Positions 1 to 6,828 of a DNA stretch of 20,333 bases are shown here, piece after piece. Origin of the DNA: JALGWA01 sp964604955 (GTDB lineage: Bacteria > Arandabacterota > Arandabacteria > Arandabacterales > JALGWA01); assembly GCA_964604955.1 (NCBI GenBank), contig CAZSBE010000051.1, positions 1 through 20,333 on the forward strand, read 5' to 3'. The first letter of the stretch is position 1. Each line of letters begins with the position of its first letter. Position numbers and translations under genes: made by a program. Below the pieces are notes generated by a model. That model made no database searches. It was not told the origin of the DNA and worked only from the letters and a program-made list of their open reading frames with translations.

Positions 1-190
1 ACCCCGGGGCAAGGAGTATAGCCAGGAGGACTGCCGTAGAGGCCCGGCGAATCAGAACGCTTACCGTCATATGGCAGAACTCCAAGCCCGGCCGGCGGAG
101 GTCCGGGCGGTACAGGTCAAGGGCGCGCTCAACGAGAAGGAGCCCGATGTCGACCGCCCTGATCAGTGACCACGCCATTCCGGCGAGCAT
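1..190 (-). CDS. N-terminal part of an unrecognised protein (runs off left edge)
   Basis: A minus-strand frame is open from an ATG at 190 to the window edge, giving about 63 residues with the G/C-rich third positions seen in the clear genes. I do not recognise the protein. A second in-frame ATG at 70 is preceded by GGAG nine bases upstream and begins a stretch that looks like a signal peptide: a short N-region, two arginines, then a hydrophobic run ending LLAPG. The real start could therefore be 70, with an exported product, or 190, with a hydrophobic/amphipathic N-terminus. It lies downstream of asnA on the same strand, but the asnA terminator at 268-292 separates them. No function is proposed. 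Confidence 0.35.
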   Translation of the reverse strand, partial: MLAGMAWSLIRAVDIGLLLVERALDLYRPDLRRPGLEFCHMTVSVLIRRASTAVLLAILLAPG

Positions 191-261
191 TAAGCCCCAC
201 GCCCTCGCATCGCCTCCGCTTCTCACCGGTATTGAAACAGAACCGCGGGGCCTCTGTAAAC

Positions 262-292
262 ACAAAAGCGAGCCCCCCGAAGGAGGGCTCGC
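262..292 (-). terminator. Intrinsic terminator of asnA
   Basis: The arms gcgagccc and gggctcgc (268-275 and 285-292) form an 8-bp stem. It is extended by two more G:C pairs across one mismatch and closed by a short GAA loop. Read on the minus strand, the hairpin is followed by TTTTGTG (261-267). It lies about 30 bases after the asnA stop codon, which is ideal for rho-independent termination. Confidence 0.85.
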
Positions 293-319
293 CCTGGTGA
301 ATCCGTCCTCGCCGCCGCT

Positions 320-1462
320 CTATTCCAGAACGTGAATATTGCGTGCGGCGCAAATCTCCTTGAGTTTCTTCGGCCACACCGTCACGCTCACTTCGCCGAG
401 GTGCGCGGTGCGGAGCAGATACATGTATGTCCGCGACTGCCCGATGCCGCCGCCTATGGAAAGCGGGATCTCGTCGTTCAGGATCGCCTTGTGATAGGGC
501 AGGTTAAGGAAGTCCTCCTGGCCCGTCATCTTGAGCTGTACCTTGAGCGTGTCCTTGGTAACCCTGATGCCCATCGAGGTGAGCTCGTGGCGCCGCTTCG
601 TAACGGGGTTCCAGACGAGAATGTCACCGTTGAGACCGTGCATCATCTTGCCGTCCACTTTGACTGTCTCGGTAACCCAGTCGTCGTAGTCGGCCGCGCG
701 CATCTCGTGCGGGTAGCCGTCTTCCAGTGTCCAGCCGATGCCTATGATGAAGATGGCCGGGTACTTCTTGATTATCTCGGTCTCGCGCTGCTTGCGCGGG
801 AGGTCCGGATACATGGCGAGGATTTCCTCCGCATGCAGGAACTTGAGCTCCTCGGGAAAGTCAGGGTACTTGGCGTCCTTGATCTCCGGGAACATCTCCT
901 GCGCGTGCCTGCCCGCGCCGTAAAGGACCTTCCAGATCCTGCGCACGGTGTCCTTCAGGTAGTCCAAATTCCTTTCTTTCGGCGTGATGACCTTCTCCCA
1001 GTCCCACTGGTCGACGTAGCAGCTGTGGTCGTGGTCGAGGAAGTAGTCCTTGCGCACGGCCTTCATGTCGGTGTTGATGCCCTCTCCGGGCTTGCAATCG
1101 AACTGCTTCAGCGCGACTCTCTTCCACTTCGTGGCCGCCTGTACGACCTGGGCGTCGATGGGGTTCTTATTGTGGTCGTTCGATATATGAAACTCGATGG
1201 GAGTTCTCGAACCGTCGCGGTCGAGGTAATCGTTGACGCCGCTCTTGCGGTCGACTATGAGCGGAACCTGCACCATCTGGAGGTTGAGTTCCTTTGCCAT
1301 ATTCTCTTCGATGTAGCGTTTCACGGCGAAGAGCGCCTGCATTCTCTCCTTGGGGGGCAGCAGCGGTTTGTAATCGTTCGGGAGAATCTTCTCCACCTGC
1401 TCGTAACTGCCGATGCCGGGTCCGGCGAGATCGGCTTCTTTGCCCGTTTTTGCATCCGACAT
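320..1462 (-). CDS. asnA: Aspartate-ammonia ligase (asparagine synthetase A)
   Basis: AsnA is a cytosolic class II aminoacyl-tRNA-synthetase-like enzyme that makes asparagine from aspartate, ammonia and ATP via an aspartyl-AMP intermediate. The 380-residue product carries the family signatures: a YVDQWDWE block after a K-A-V-R-K motif, a GLNGDILVWNP strand, R-A-A-D-Y-D-D-W, and the C-terminal motif-3-like GGGIGQSR at about residues 337-344. The E. coli enzyme has 330 residues; the extra length here includes roughly 15-20 residues at the N-terminus and small insertions. The ATG at 1462 is chosen because AGGAGG lies seven bases upstream; longer in-frame starts would extend through the promoter. 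It is monocistronic, with its own promoter about 140 bases upstream and an intrinsic terminator. Identification is secure. Confidence 0.95.
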   Translation of the reverse strand: MSDAKTGKEADLAGPGIGSYEQVEKILPNDYKPLLPPKERMQALFAVKRYIEENMAKELNLQMVQVPLIVDRKSGVNDYLDRDGSRTPIEFHISNDHNKNPIDAQVVQAATKWKRVALKQFDCKPGEGINTDMKAVRKDYFLDHDHSCYVDQWDWEKVITPKERNLDYLKDTVRRIWKVLYGAGRHAQEMFPEIKDAKYPDFPEELKFLHAEEILAMYPDLPRKQRETEIIKKYPAIFIIGIGWTLEDGYPHEMRAADYDDWVTETVKVDGKMMHGLNGDILVWNPVTKRRHELTSMGIRVTKDTLKVQLKMTGQEDFLNLPYHKAILNDEIPLSIGGGIGQSRTYMYLLRTAHLGEVSVTVWPKKLKEICAARNIHVLE

Positions 1463-1469
1463 TCTCCTA

Positions 1470-1475
1470 CCTCCT
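1470..1475 (-). promoter_or_regulatory. Shine-Dalgarno of asnA (fixes the start)
   Basis: Read on the minus strand the bases are AGGAGG, seven bases before the ATG at 1462. No other in-frame start upstream has such a site, so the shorter 380-residue product is preferred over a 469-residue reading. Confidence 0.8.
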
Positions 1476-1607
1476 GATGGGTCTAGAATCCAGACGTCCT
1501 GGCCAGTCAACATCAACACGCGATGCCTTGACCGCAACCCTGCCTCGGCGCGGATCCTGGGCTGTCCCCCGCGAATCCAGGGACCATAGGATGGCAAAGC
1601 CGCACTA

Positions 1608-1636
1608 AAGATAACGACGCCTCCCCGTTTGGTCAA
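1608..1636 (-). promoter_or_regulatory. Sigma70-type promoter of asnA
   Basis: On the minus strand, TTGACC (1636-1631; five of six matches to the -35 consensus) is separated by exactly 17 bases from TATCTT (1613-1608; four of six to -10). The predicted start near 1601 leaves a leader of about 140 bases before the asnA ATG. The promoter lies in the gap after the PAP2 gene, so asnA need not depend on read-through. Confidence 0.6.
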
Positions 1637-1659
1637 GCCGGAAAAAATCAGGTCCGAGG

Positions 1660-2508
1660 TTAGAATCTGTAGGTCATGGCCAGCCCCACGCCGCCGGCCT
1701 GGGCCCTGGGGAAAACACTCAGGCCGCATGCCGACCCTCCCCCGTGGCGCGCAACAATCGTCCTGGCGGTGAAATGCCCGATGGCAGACCCGATTATGAT
1801 GTCTGGCACCCAGTGGACGTTGTCATTGACCCTTGACATGGCCGTCAAAGCGGCCGCGCAGTAGGCCAGGGGCGGGACTATGGCGTTGTCTCCATACTCG
1901 GAGGCGATTATCGTCGCCACCGCAAAGGCGCAGGTCGAATGTCCGGAGGGGAAAGAAAGATCGGCATTGGAGAAGCCGGGCCCGTTCCACGGGACATCTT
2001 CCGCGCCCGCCGCACCGGGCCTCCGCTTATGTGTGAGGTACTTGATTGTGCCCGTGAAGACCCCCGAGACGACGACGCTCTCGAGGCTGAGGAGCGCCGT
2101 GCGTGATGCCCTGTCGCTCCCGGCGATACGCCCGTATCCGTAGAGCGCGCAGAGCGCCGGCAGGACATACCTGCCGCTGCCGACAGGCCTCACGTAGCGC
2201 GAAACCTCGTCGGTATCCTCGCTGCGGCTGCCCTGCACCCAGGTCTGGACGTCGTCCTCCTCGCTGGAGAGCGCTATCGTCGCGGCGGCCACGGCCGAGA
2301 ACTTCAGCCAGTCCGATCCTCCCCATGAGAGAGGTGATGCCAGCACGGCCCCCGCGTCCGAAACGTACCCTTTGAAGTAACCGAGTCCGAGCCTGAGGTC
2401 GGCAGCGTCCCTGCCGCGGTGTGCGGGATTGATTTCGGCGGCATCCGCCGCCGCGGCGGCAAGAAACCAGACCGTAAGAATGAGAAGCAATGACAGGGGT
2501 GTTTTCAC
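1660..2508 (-). CDS. Exported PAP2-family phosphatase
   Basis: Type 2 phosphatidic-acid phosphatase / vanadium-haloperoxidase fold; members dephosphorylate lipid phosphates such as undecaprenyl diphosphate or phosphatidic acid at the cell envelope. All three catalytic motifs are intact in the 282-residue product: K156-x6-R163-P164, P187-S-G-H190 and S225-R226-x5-H232-x3-D236. The N-terminus is a signal peptide (K, then a leucine/alanine-rich run to about residue 23, AAADA-A). The GTG at 2508 is preferred over the GTG at 2556 because AAGAGG lies four bases upstream and the predicted promoter overlaps the longer start. The last 20 residues alternate like an outer-membrane beta strand and end in phenylalanine, so it may be attached to the outer membrane rather than being a typical six-helix inner-membrane PAP2. 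The substrate cannot be read from the sequence. Confidence 0.88.
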   Translation of the reverse strand: MKTPLSLLLILTVWFLAAAAADAAEINPAHRGRDAADLRLGLGYFKGYVSDAGAVLASPLSWGGSDWLKFSAVAAATIALSSEEDDVQTWVQGSRSEDTDEVSRYVRPVGSGRYVLPALCALYGYGRIAGSDRASRTALLSLESVVVSGVFTGTIKYLTHKRRPGAAGAEDVPWNGPGFSNADLSFPSGHSTCAFAVATIIASEYGDNAIVPPLAYCAAALTAMSRVNDNVHWVPDIIIGSAIGHFTARTIVARHGGGSACGLSVFPRAQAGGVGLAMTYRF

Positions 2509-2512
2509 TGAG

Positions 2513-2518
2513 CCTCTT
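2513..2518 (-). promoter_or_regulatory. Shine-Dalgarno deciding the GTG start of the PAP2 gene
   Basis: On the minus strand AAGAGG stands four bases before GTG 2508. The product from this codon begins directly with a signal peptide, whereas a start at 2556 would add 16 polar residues in front of it. Confidence 0.55.
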
Positions 2519-2546
2519 TCATTCGTTGTTTTCAAGCCCTGTGCCA

Positions 2547-2575
2547 ATTCTATCACGAGGGCCGGATTCCGTCAC
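2547..2575 (-). promoter_or_regulatory. Predicted promoter of the PAP2 gene
   Basis: On the minus strand GTGACG (2575-2570; four of six) is followed after 17 bases by TAGAAT (2552-2547; five of six). Transcription would start near 2540, giving a leader of about 30 bases to the GTG at 2508. The rest of the 285-base divergent gap is G/C-rich and shows no gene. Confidence 0.45.
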
Positions 2576-2682
2576 CACTTATTTCACTCTCACCCCCAGG
2601 TCTCCCACCCGGCGCCCGACCGCCGCGGATACCCCCGGCGACACCCCCCTCCAGGCCGACGAATTCCGCACTGAGTCGCGCC

Positions 2683-2711
2683 TTGCGGATGGCCTGGGTT
2701 TGTGGTATTAT
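2683..2711 (+). promoter_or_regulatory. Predicted promoter of the M1 peptidase gene
   Basis: TTGCGG (2683-2688; three of six) is followed after a 17-base spacer by TATTAT (2706-2711; five of six). The start would fall near 2718, about 75 bases before the ATG at 2794. The -35 is poor, so an activator or another sigma factor is possible. Confidence 0.45.
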
Positions 2712-2793
2712 CAGACTGTGGGCGGCGAAGTGAGGCCGCCCATGCCCGTATGGTGATGTCGACTGAAAACCAGCCACAGCAAAGGAGCCGGAC

Positions 2794-5520
2794 ATGCCGG
2801 AAAGCAATGCGTCTTCGCGCGCCGTAACGGCGCTCTTGAGCCTTAGTCTCATGCTCATCGTCCTCGCCACCCAGGCATTCGCCGCGCCGGAGCCCAAGGG
2901 CCCCGGGGACATTTCCCACGAGATTGCCGAGGCCAAGGCGAGATTCTACGCCCGGATCTCGGTTCTCGAGAGCACCCCGACCACCAACCAGGACTATTAC
3001 GACGCAACTTATTACCGGCTGGATCTCGACATGAATCCGGCAACGCAGATCGTCTCGGGTACCGTGCGTATGGTGGCGGAGGTCGTGACCGGACCGCTCA
3101 CAAGCGCGGACATCGACCTGTATGACAACATGGCGGTAGACGGCATCCTCTGCGCCGGCACGCCGGTGACCTACTCCCACGGCGGCGACATTCTGAGCGT
3201 TGACCTGGACCGGTCGTACTCGGCGGGCGAGAGTTTCGCCCTCGATATCACATATCACGGCACTCCCGATCTCTCGGCCGGGGCTTTCGAGTTCGACTCC
3301 TACGGCGGCTATGACATGATCTGGAGCCTTAGCGAGCCCTTCGGCGCCCGCACGTGGTGGCCCTGCAAGGACTACTCGCATGATAAGGCGGACTCGGTGG
3401 ACATCTGGATCACGGTTCCCGAGGCCCTTATCGTGGCGTCGAACGGCAACCTGGTCGATACCATCGACAACGGGACCACCATGACCTACAAGTGGCACGA
3501 GCAGTACCCCATAGCAACTTACCTGGTCTCGGTGGCCATACATCCATACACGGTCTTCTCGAACTACTATCATTACTCTCCCACCGACTCCATGGAGTGC
3601 CGCTATTACGTATTCCCGGGCCATTACAGCGCCGTCCAGCCGACTTATGCCATGGTGCCCGACATGATCACCACCTTCGCGGGGCTCTACGGCGAGTATC
3701 CGTTCCTCGAAGAGAAGTACGGCCATGCCGAGTTCACCTGGGGCGGCGGCATGGAGCATCAGACCATCACGAGCCTGGGAGGCTGGAGCGAGTATCTCAT
3801 CGTTCACGAGCTTTCCCACATGTGGTGGGGCGACATGATCACGTGCAACGACTTCCACCACATCTGGCTCAACGAAGGGTTCGCGGTATACAGTGAAGCG
3901 CTGTGGGCCGAGAACACCTACGGCTCGGCCGAGTACAAGAACCAGATGGACTACGCCAAATACTTCGGTGCCGGCACCATTTACGTTCCCGACCTGTCGG
4001 ACTGGAACAGGATCTTCGACGGCGATCTCACGTACAACAAGGCGTCGTGGATACCACACATGCTCCGCGGCATAGTCGGCGACTCGACCTTCTTCGAGAT
4101 CCTCCGCACCTACTACTCCAGCGAGTACCAGTACGGCTCCTGCACCACCGAGCAGTTCCGGGACCTGTGCGAGAGCGTGGCCGGCCGCGACTTCGACGCC
4201 TTCTTCCACCAGTGGGTGTATGAGGAGGGCTTCCCCTTCTACCACGTCGGCTGGAGCTACGCCCCCGGCATGCTGAGCGGTTACGAGATCTCGCTTACGA
4301 TCGAGCAGCTGCAGACCAATCACGTTTTCACGATGCCGATTCAGGTAACGGTCACAACAACCGCCGGTGAGACGACTCTTGTGGTCGAGGACTCGCTCGC
4401 GGTCCAGAACTTCACGCTCGTTGTCGATGACGAGCCGCTCGACCTCGAGATCGATAGGGACGAGTGGATACTGAGGATGATCTCCGAGGAGATCACGGAC
4501 GCGACGTTCGACCGCGGTATTCTCATTGTGAACGGAGTCGACTGGGGCACATACGGCACGGAGATAACCGGCGCCTATGAAGACAGCATCTTCTGGGGCT
4601 CGCTCCCGGTGAGTTTCTGGGACTGCTTCCCGAGCGGCCCCGGCGGTGGATACCCTTCCACGCTTCCCGCACCGCTTGGACACGGTCCGGTCCCGGCCGA
4701 CACCATCAAGCAGTTCTCTTCGGTCGTCTGGCTGGGCAACAACTACAACGGCGACCTGGACATGTGGTACGAGAGCCCGATTCTGGGCTACCTCAACGCC
4801 GGCGGCAACCTGCTCCTCCTCACGCGGATGGGCCAGGACTTCGTCTACGAAGCCCTGCGGGGCAGGCTCGGGATCGAGTGGACGGAAGCGCGCGAGAACA
4901 CGACGCGCAGAGCGACGAGCATCTACCCCGGGCTCGTCGACATGCCCAGGCTGGGGACGCAGTCATATAACGCCGTCTTCGATTCCCTCGCCATCGGCGC
5001 CAACAGCACGCTGCTTTTCGTGCAGCTCAGCCTGTTCGATCCCGTTCCAGGGCTCGGCGTCTGGAACGAGCCGCCGGGCGGAGGCACCGAGCGCGGCGAC
5101 GGCGGCCAATTCGTCTTTATATCAGGAAGGCCATACCGATACAGCCATGCCGAGATGCGGGCCAACTGCGAGTACATCCTTAGGAACCTCTTCGACGAAC
5201 CCTGGGACCCGTCGGCTGGGACCGGCGACATAGCGTCCGCCGAGACTGTGCGCCTGATGCAGAACTCGCCCAACCCGTTCGGCCCCGCGACCCGAATAGC
5301 GTTCAACCTGCCGCGGGCGGCGCGGGTTGAGATGAGCGTTTACGATGTCCGCGGCCGCGAGATAACGACGCTGGCCGACGACAGGATGGACGCGGGCGCG
5401 CACGAGGTCACCTGGGACGGAGCGGACTCGAGAGGGCACCGGGTCGCCTCGGGCATCTACTACTATCGTCTCGTCACGGAGACCGATGTCCTGACCCGAA
5501 AGATGGTTCTCCTGAAGTAG
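2794..5520 (+). CDS. Secreted M1-family metallopeptidase with FlgD/type IX-like C-terminal domain
   Basis: Zinc aminopeptidase of the M1 (gluzincin) family, exported by a signal peptide cut near A30 (AFA-AP). In the 908-residue product: an M1 N-terminal beta domain at about 60-250; the exopeptidase motif G317-G-G-M-E-H; the zinc site H338-E-x-x-H342-x18-E361 (HELSH...NEGFA); and catalytic-type Y414 in TYNKAS. Residues about 575-800 are not part of a standard M1 enzyme. They contain alternating hydrophobic strands, VNGVDWG near the start and a GGNLLLLTRMG strand, suggestive of a ThuA/glutamine-amidotransferase-like alpha/beta fold; that is inference. The last 80 residues (NSPNPFGP ... SGIYYYRL ... 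KMVLLK) form a FlgD-like/type IX sorting domain. AAAGGAG lies six bases before the ATG. It is transcribed alone, divergent from PAP2 and convergent with the GalT-like gene. Confidence 0.92.
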   Translation: MPESNASSRAVTALLSLSLMLIVLATQAFAAPEPKGPGDISHEIAEAKARFYARISVLESTPTTNQDYYDATYYRLDLDMNPATQIVSGTVRMVAEVVTGPLTSADIDLYDNMAVDGILCAGTPVTYSHGGDILSVDLDRSYSAGESFALDITYHGTPDLSAGAFEFDSYGGYDMIWSLSEPFGARTWWPCKDYSHDKADSVDIWITVPEALIVASNGNLVDTIDNGTTMTYKWHEQYPIATYLVSVAIHPYTVFSNYYHYSPTDSMECRYYVFPGHYSAVQPTYAMVPDMITTFAGLYGEYPFLEEKYGHAEFTWGGGMEHQTITSLGGWSEYLIVHELSHMWWGDMITCNDFHHIWLNEGFAVYSEALWAENTYGSAEYKNQMDYAKYFGAGTIYVPDLSDWNRIFDGDLTYNKASWIPHMLRGIVGDSTFFEILRTYYSSEYQYGSCTTEQFRDLCESVAGRDFDAFFHQWVYEEGFPFYHVGWSYAPGMLSGYEISLTIEQLQTNHVFTMPIQVTVTTTAGETTLVVEDSLAVQNFTLVVDDEPLDLEIDRDEWILRMISEEITDATFDRGILIVNGVDWGTYGTEITGAYEDSIFWGSLPVSFWDCFPSGPGGGYPSTLPAPLGHGPVPADTIKQFSSVVWLGNNYNGDLDMWYESPILGYLNAGGNLLLLTRMGQDFVYEALRGRLGIEWTEARENTTRRATSIYPGLVDMPRLGTQSYNAVFDSLAIGANSTLLFVQLSLFDPVPGLGVWNEPPGGGTERGDGGQFVFISGRPYRYSHAEMRANCEYILRNLFDEPWDPSAGTGDIASAETVRLMQNSPNPFGPATRIAFNLPRAARVEMSVYDVRGREITTLADDRMDAGAHEVTWDGADSRGHRVASGIYYYRLVTETDVLTRKMVLLK

Positions 5521-5563
5521 CGGAAACAGAGAAGAGGTGGACAGAGAAGAACTCGGACTCGAT

Positions 5564-5589
5564 GAGGGCGGCCCGGCCGGGCTGCCCTC
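5564..5589. terminator. Hairpin between convergent genes (M1 peptidase / GalT-like)
   Basis: gagggcggcccgg (5564-5576) pairs with ccgggctgccctc (5577-5589): 12 Watson-Crick pairs and one G.T over 13, with the central bases forming the loop. On the plus strand it is followed by TCTTCCTATT, a moderate T-rich tail, so it best serves the M1 gene. It ends three bases from the GalT-like stop codon and could act in both directions. Confidence 0.65.
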
Positions 5590-5592
5590 TTC

Positions 5593-6588
5593 CTATTGCA
5601 GGTGAGACCTCATTATGGCCGTAGCCTCTTCTGAGGGCATGGGGTTCATGTGGAAGCCCACCGACTCGCATACGCCATCAACGCCGTTGAGGCACGGCCT
5701 CAATTCCAGGTGCCAGTGGTAGTCCTGGTCGAGAGTCTTCCACGCGCCCGGTTTCGACCTCCGCACCGGCGCAGTGTGTATGGATATCATGTAGCCCTTG
5801 TAGTGCTCGAGCCGCTTGAACGCGCCGACAAGCTTCTTGAGCGAGCGCGCCACGCTCAGCTTCTCATCCCCGTTCGCGCTCGCGAAATCAGGCGAGTGCC
5901 TGAGGGGCAGCAGCCATATTTCAAAAGGGAACCGGGCTGCATACGGCAGGATGGCGATTGTGTGCGGATCGTCGATGATGACTCTTTCCCTGGCGGCTGC
6001 TTCTTGGCGTGTGTAGTCGCAGAAAGCACAGCGTTCCTTGTGAAGGAAGTACTGTTTCGCGCCCCGGAGCTCATCTTTGATCTTTCTAGGGATGAACGGT
6101 GTGGCGACTATGTCCCATACCGGATGCACCCGGTTCCCTGAATCGTTACATGTGTTGAGTTTGAACATGGTGACGTGGCGGAATCTATCGTCCCCCGCGA
6201 GGTCGGCCGAGCGCAGGCGAAGCACTTCGAGAACGCCGCACAGGGTTTCGTCATCGAGCGCATCCAGGTCGCTGTCGTGGAGCGGCGATTCTATGACGAT
6301 CTCGTGCGCGCCGATGCTCTGCATGCAGTCGCACATGCCGACGGCCCGCTTGCCGAGCCCGCCCTCGATCTGAAAAAGTGGCGGCGAGCCCGCCACGACC
6401 CTTATCCGGCCGTTGGGGTTCCCGTTACCCGACGGGGACTCGCTCGCGTATATCTCGACGCCGCAGCGGTCTTCGTTGCTGGCGCAGAAGAGGCAGGGAG
6501 GGCTGCATCTTCCGGAAAGATACTCTTCCCTCTCCGGACAGATGACTACCCACTCCCCAAGTATTGGATGTCTTCTTAATTCGGCCAA
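5593..6588 (-). CDS. Galactose-1-phosphate uridylyltransferase-like protein lacking the catalytic His
   Basis: HIT-superfamily GalT fold; the family transfers UMP (or AMP in relatives) between hexose-1-phosphates through a histidine-nucleotide intermediate. The 331-residue product has the N-terminal RRHPILGEWVVI block, the zinc residues C32/C35 (CLFC), H95 (GAHE) and H155, a second CAFC (187-190) and the second HIT-like stretch HWHLELRP (291-298). The active-site triad, normally His-Pro-His-x-Gln, reads H155-P-V157-W-D159. The zinc-ligand histidine is kept, but the nucleophile is valine and the glutamine is aspartate, with alignment unbroken on both sides (IVATPFIP follows as usual). Start is a TTG at 6588 with GGAGG seven bases upstream; no ATG fits. 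It lies downstream of the DUF4912/GH57 operon, suggesting a sugar-nucleotide or glucan role, but ordinary GalT catalysis is not expected. I therefore give no galT symbol. Confidence 0.85.
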   Translation of the reverse strand: MAELRRHPILGEWVVICPEREEYLSGRCSPPCLFCASNEDRCGVEIYASESPSGNGNPNGRIRVVAGSPPLFQIEGGLGKRAVGMCDCMQSIGAHEIVIESPLHDSDLDALDDETLCGVLEVLRLRSADLAGDDRFRHVTMFKLNTCNDSGNRVHPVWDIVATPFIPRKIKDELRGAKQYFLHKERCAFCDYTRQEAAARERVIIDDPHTIAILPYAARFPFEIWLLPLRHSPDFASANGDEKLSVARSLKKLVGAFKRLEHYKGYMISIHTAPVRRSKPGAWKTLDQDYHWHLELRPCLNGVDGVCESVGFHMNPMPSEEATAIMRSHLQ

Positions 6589-6595
6589 ACGTCTC

Positions 6596-6600
6596 CCTCC
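6596..6600 (-). promoter_or_regulatory. Shine-Dalgarno for the TTG start of the GalT-like gene
   Basis: GGAGG on the minus strand, part of TTTGGAGGGAGACG, stands seven bases before the TTG at 6588. The residues encoded immediately after that TTG match the conserved GalT N-terminus, which fixes the rare start codon. Confidence 0.75.
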
Positions 6601-6653
6601 AAATGGGGAATAAGCAATAGGGGTGCCATTTGCGGGATAGGATAGTAGGTTGA

Positions 6654-6659
6654 ATTATA
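6654..6659 (-). promoter_or_regulatory. Possible -10 box for the GalT-like gene
   Basis: A perfect TATAAT on the minus strand lies about 65 bases before the TTG start in an unusually A/T-rich patch. No recognisable -35 is found 16-18 bases upstream, so this is tentative. Confidence 0.3.
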
Positions 6660-6828
6660 AGAAGTTACGCGGACGCACCAGCCGGCCGTTCGCAAACTGC
6701 AACGGCCGCGCATTGCGTTTTGTGATTACGCATTGCAATCTGCATGGGGCCGGGGCGCAGCATGACTGCCCGGTGGCGTTTACGGGCCGCGAATTCCCGG
6801 GCAAGCGCCAGCCGGCCTATTTCTGCAG

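Larger units (their letters stand above)
6589..6828. other. 240-base gap between the activase-like and GalT-like genes
   Basis: No gene is seen. The gap contains an 8-bp inverted repeat, CGGCCGTT/AACGGCCG (6683-6690 and 6701-6708, 10-base loop); a direct repeat of CGCATTGC (6709-6716 and 6729-6736); and a 7-bp inverted repeat TGCCCGG/CCGGGCA (6767-6773 and 6797-6803, long loop). None is followed by a T-run on the minus strand, so I do not call a terminator for the upstream gene. The left 70 bases are A/T-rich and probably hold the promoter of the GalT-like gene. Confidence 0.5.

Noticed and set aside
332..1477. 381-codon plus-strand frame opposite asnA
   Set aside because: Complement of a strongly conserved AsnA frame; no independent evidence.
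2590..4683. 697-codon open frame antisense to the M1 peptidase
   Set aside because: It is the mirror of a G/C-rich coding frame, has no recognisable motif, no ribosome-binding site and covers the M1 catalytic motifs on the other strand.
6683..6708. 8-bp inverted repeat as terminator of the activase-like gene
   Set aside because: It is 120 bases beyond the stop codon and lacks a T-tract; kept only as a noted repeat.
6709..6736. Two CGCATTGC copies as a start of a repeat array or operator
   Set aside because: Only two copies, 20 bases apart; too little for a CRISPR or iteron call.
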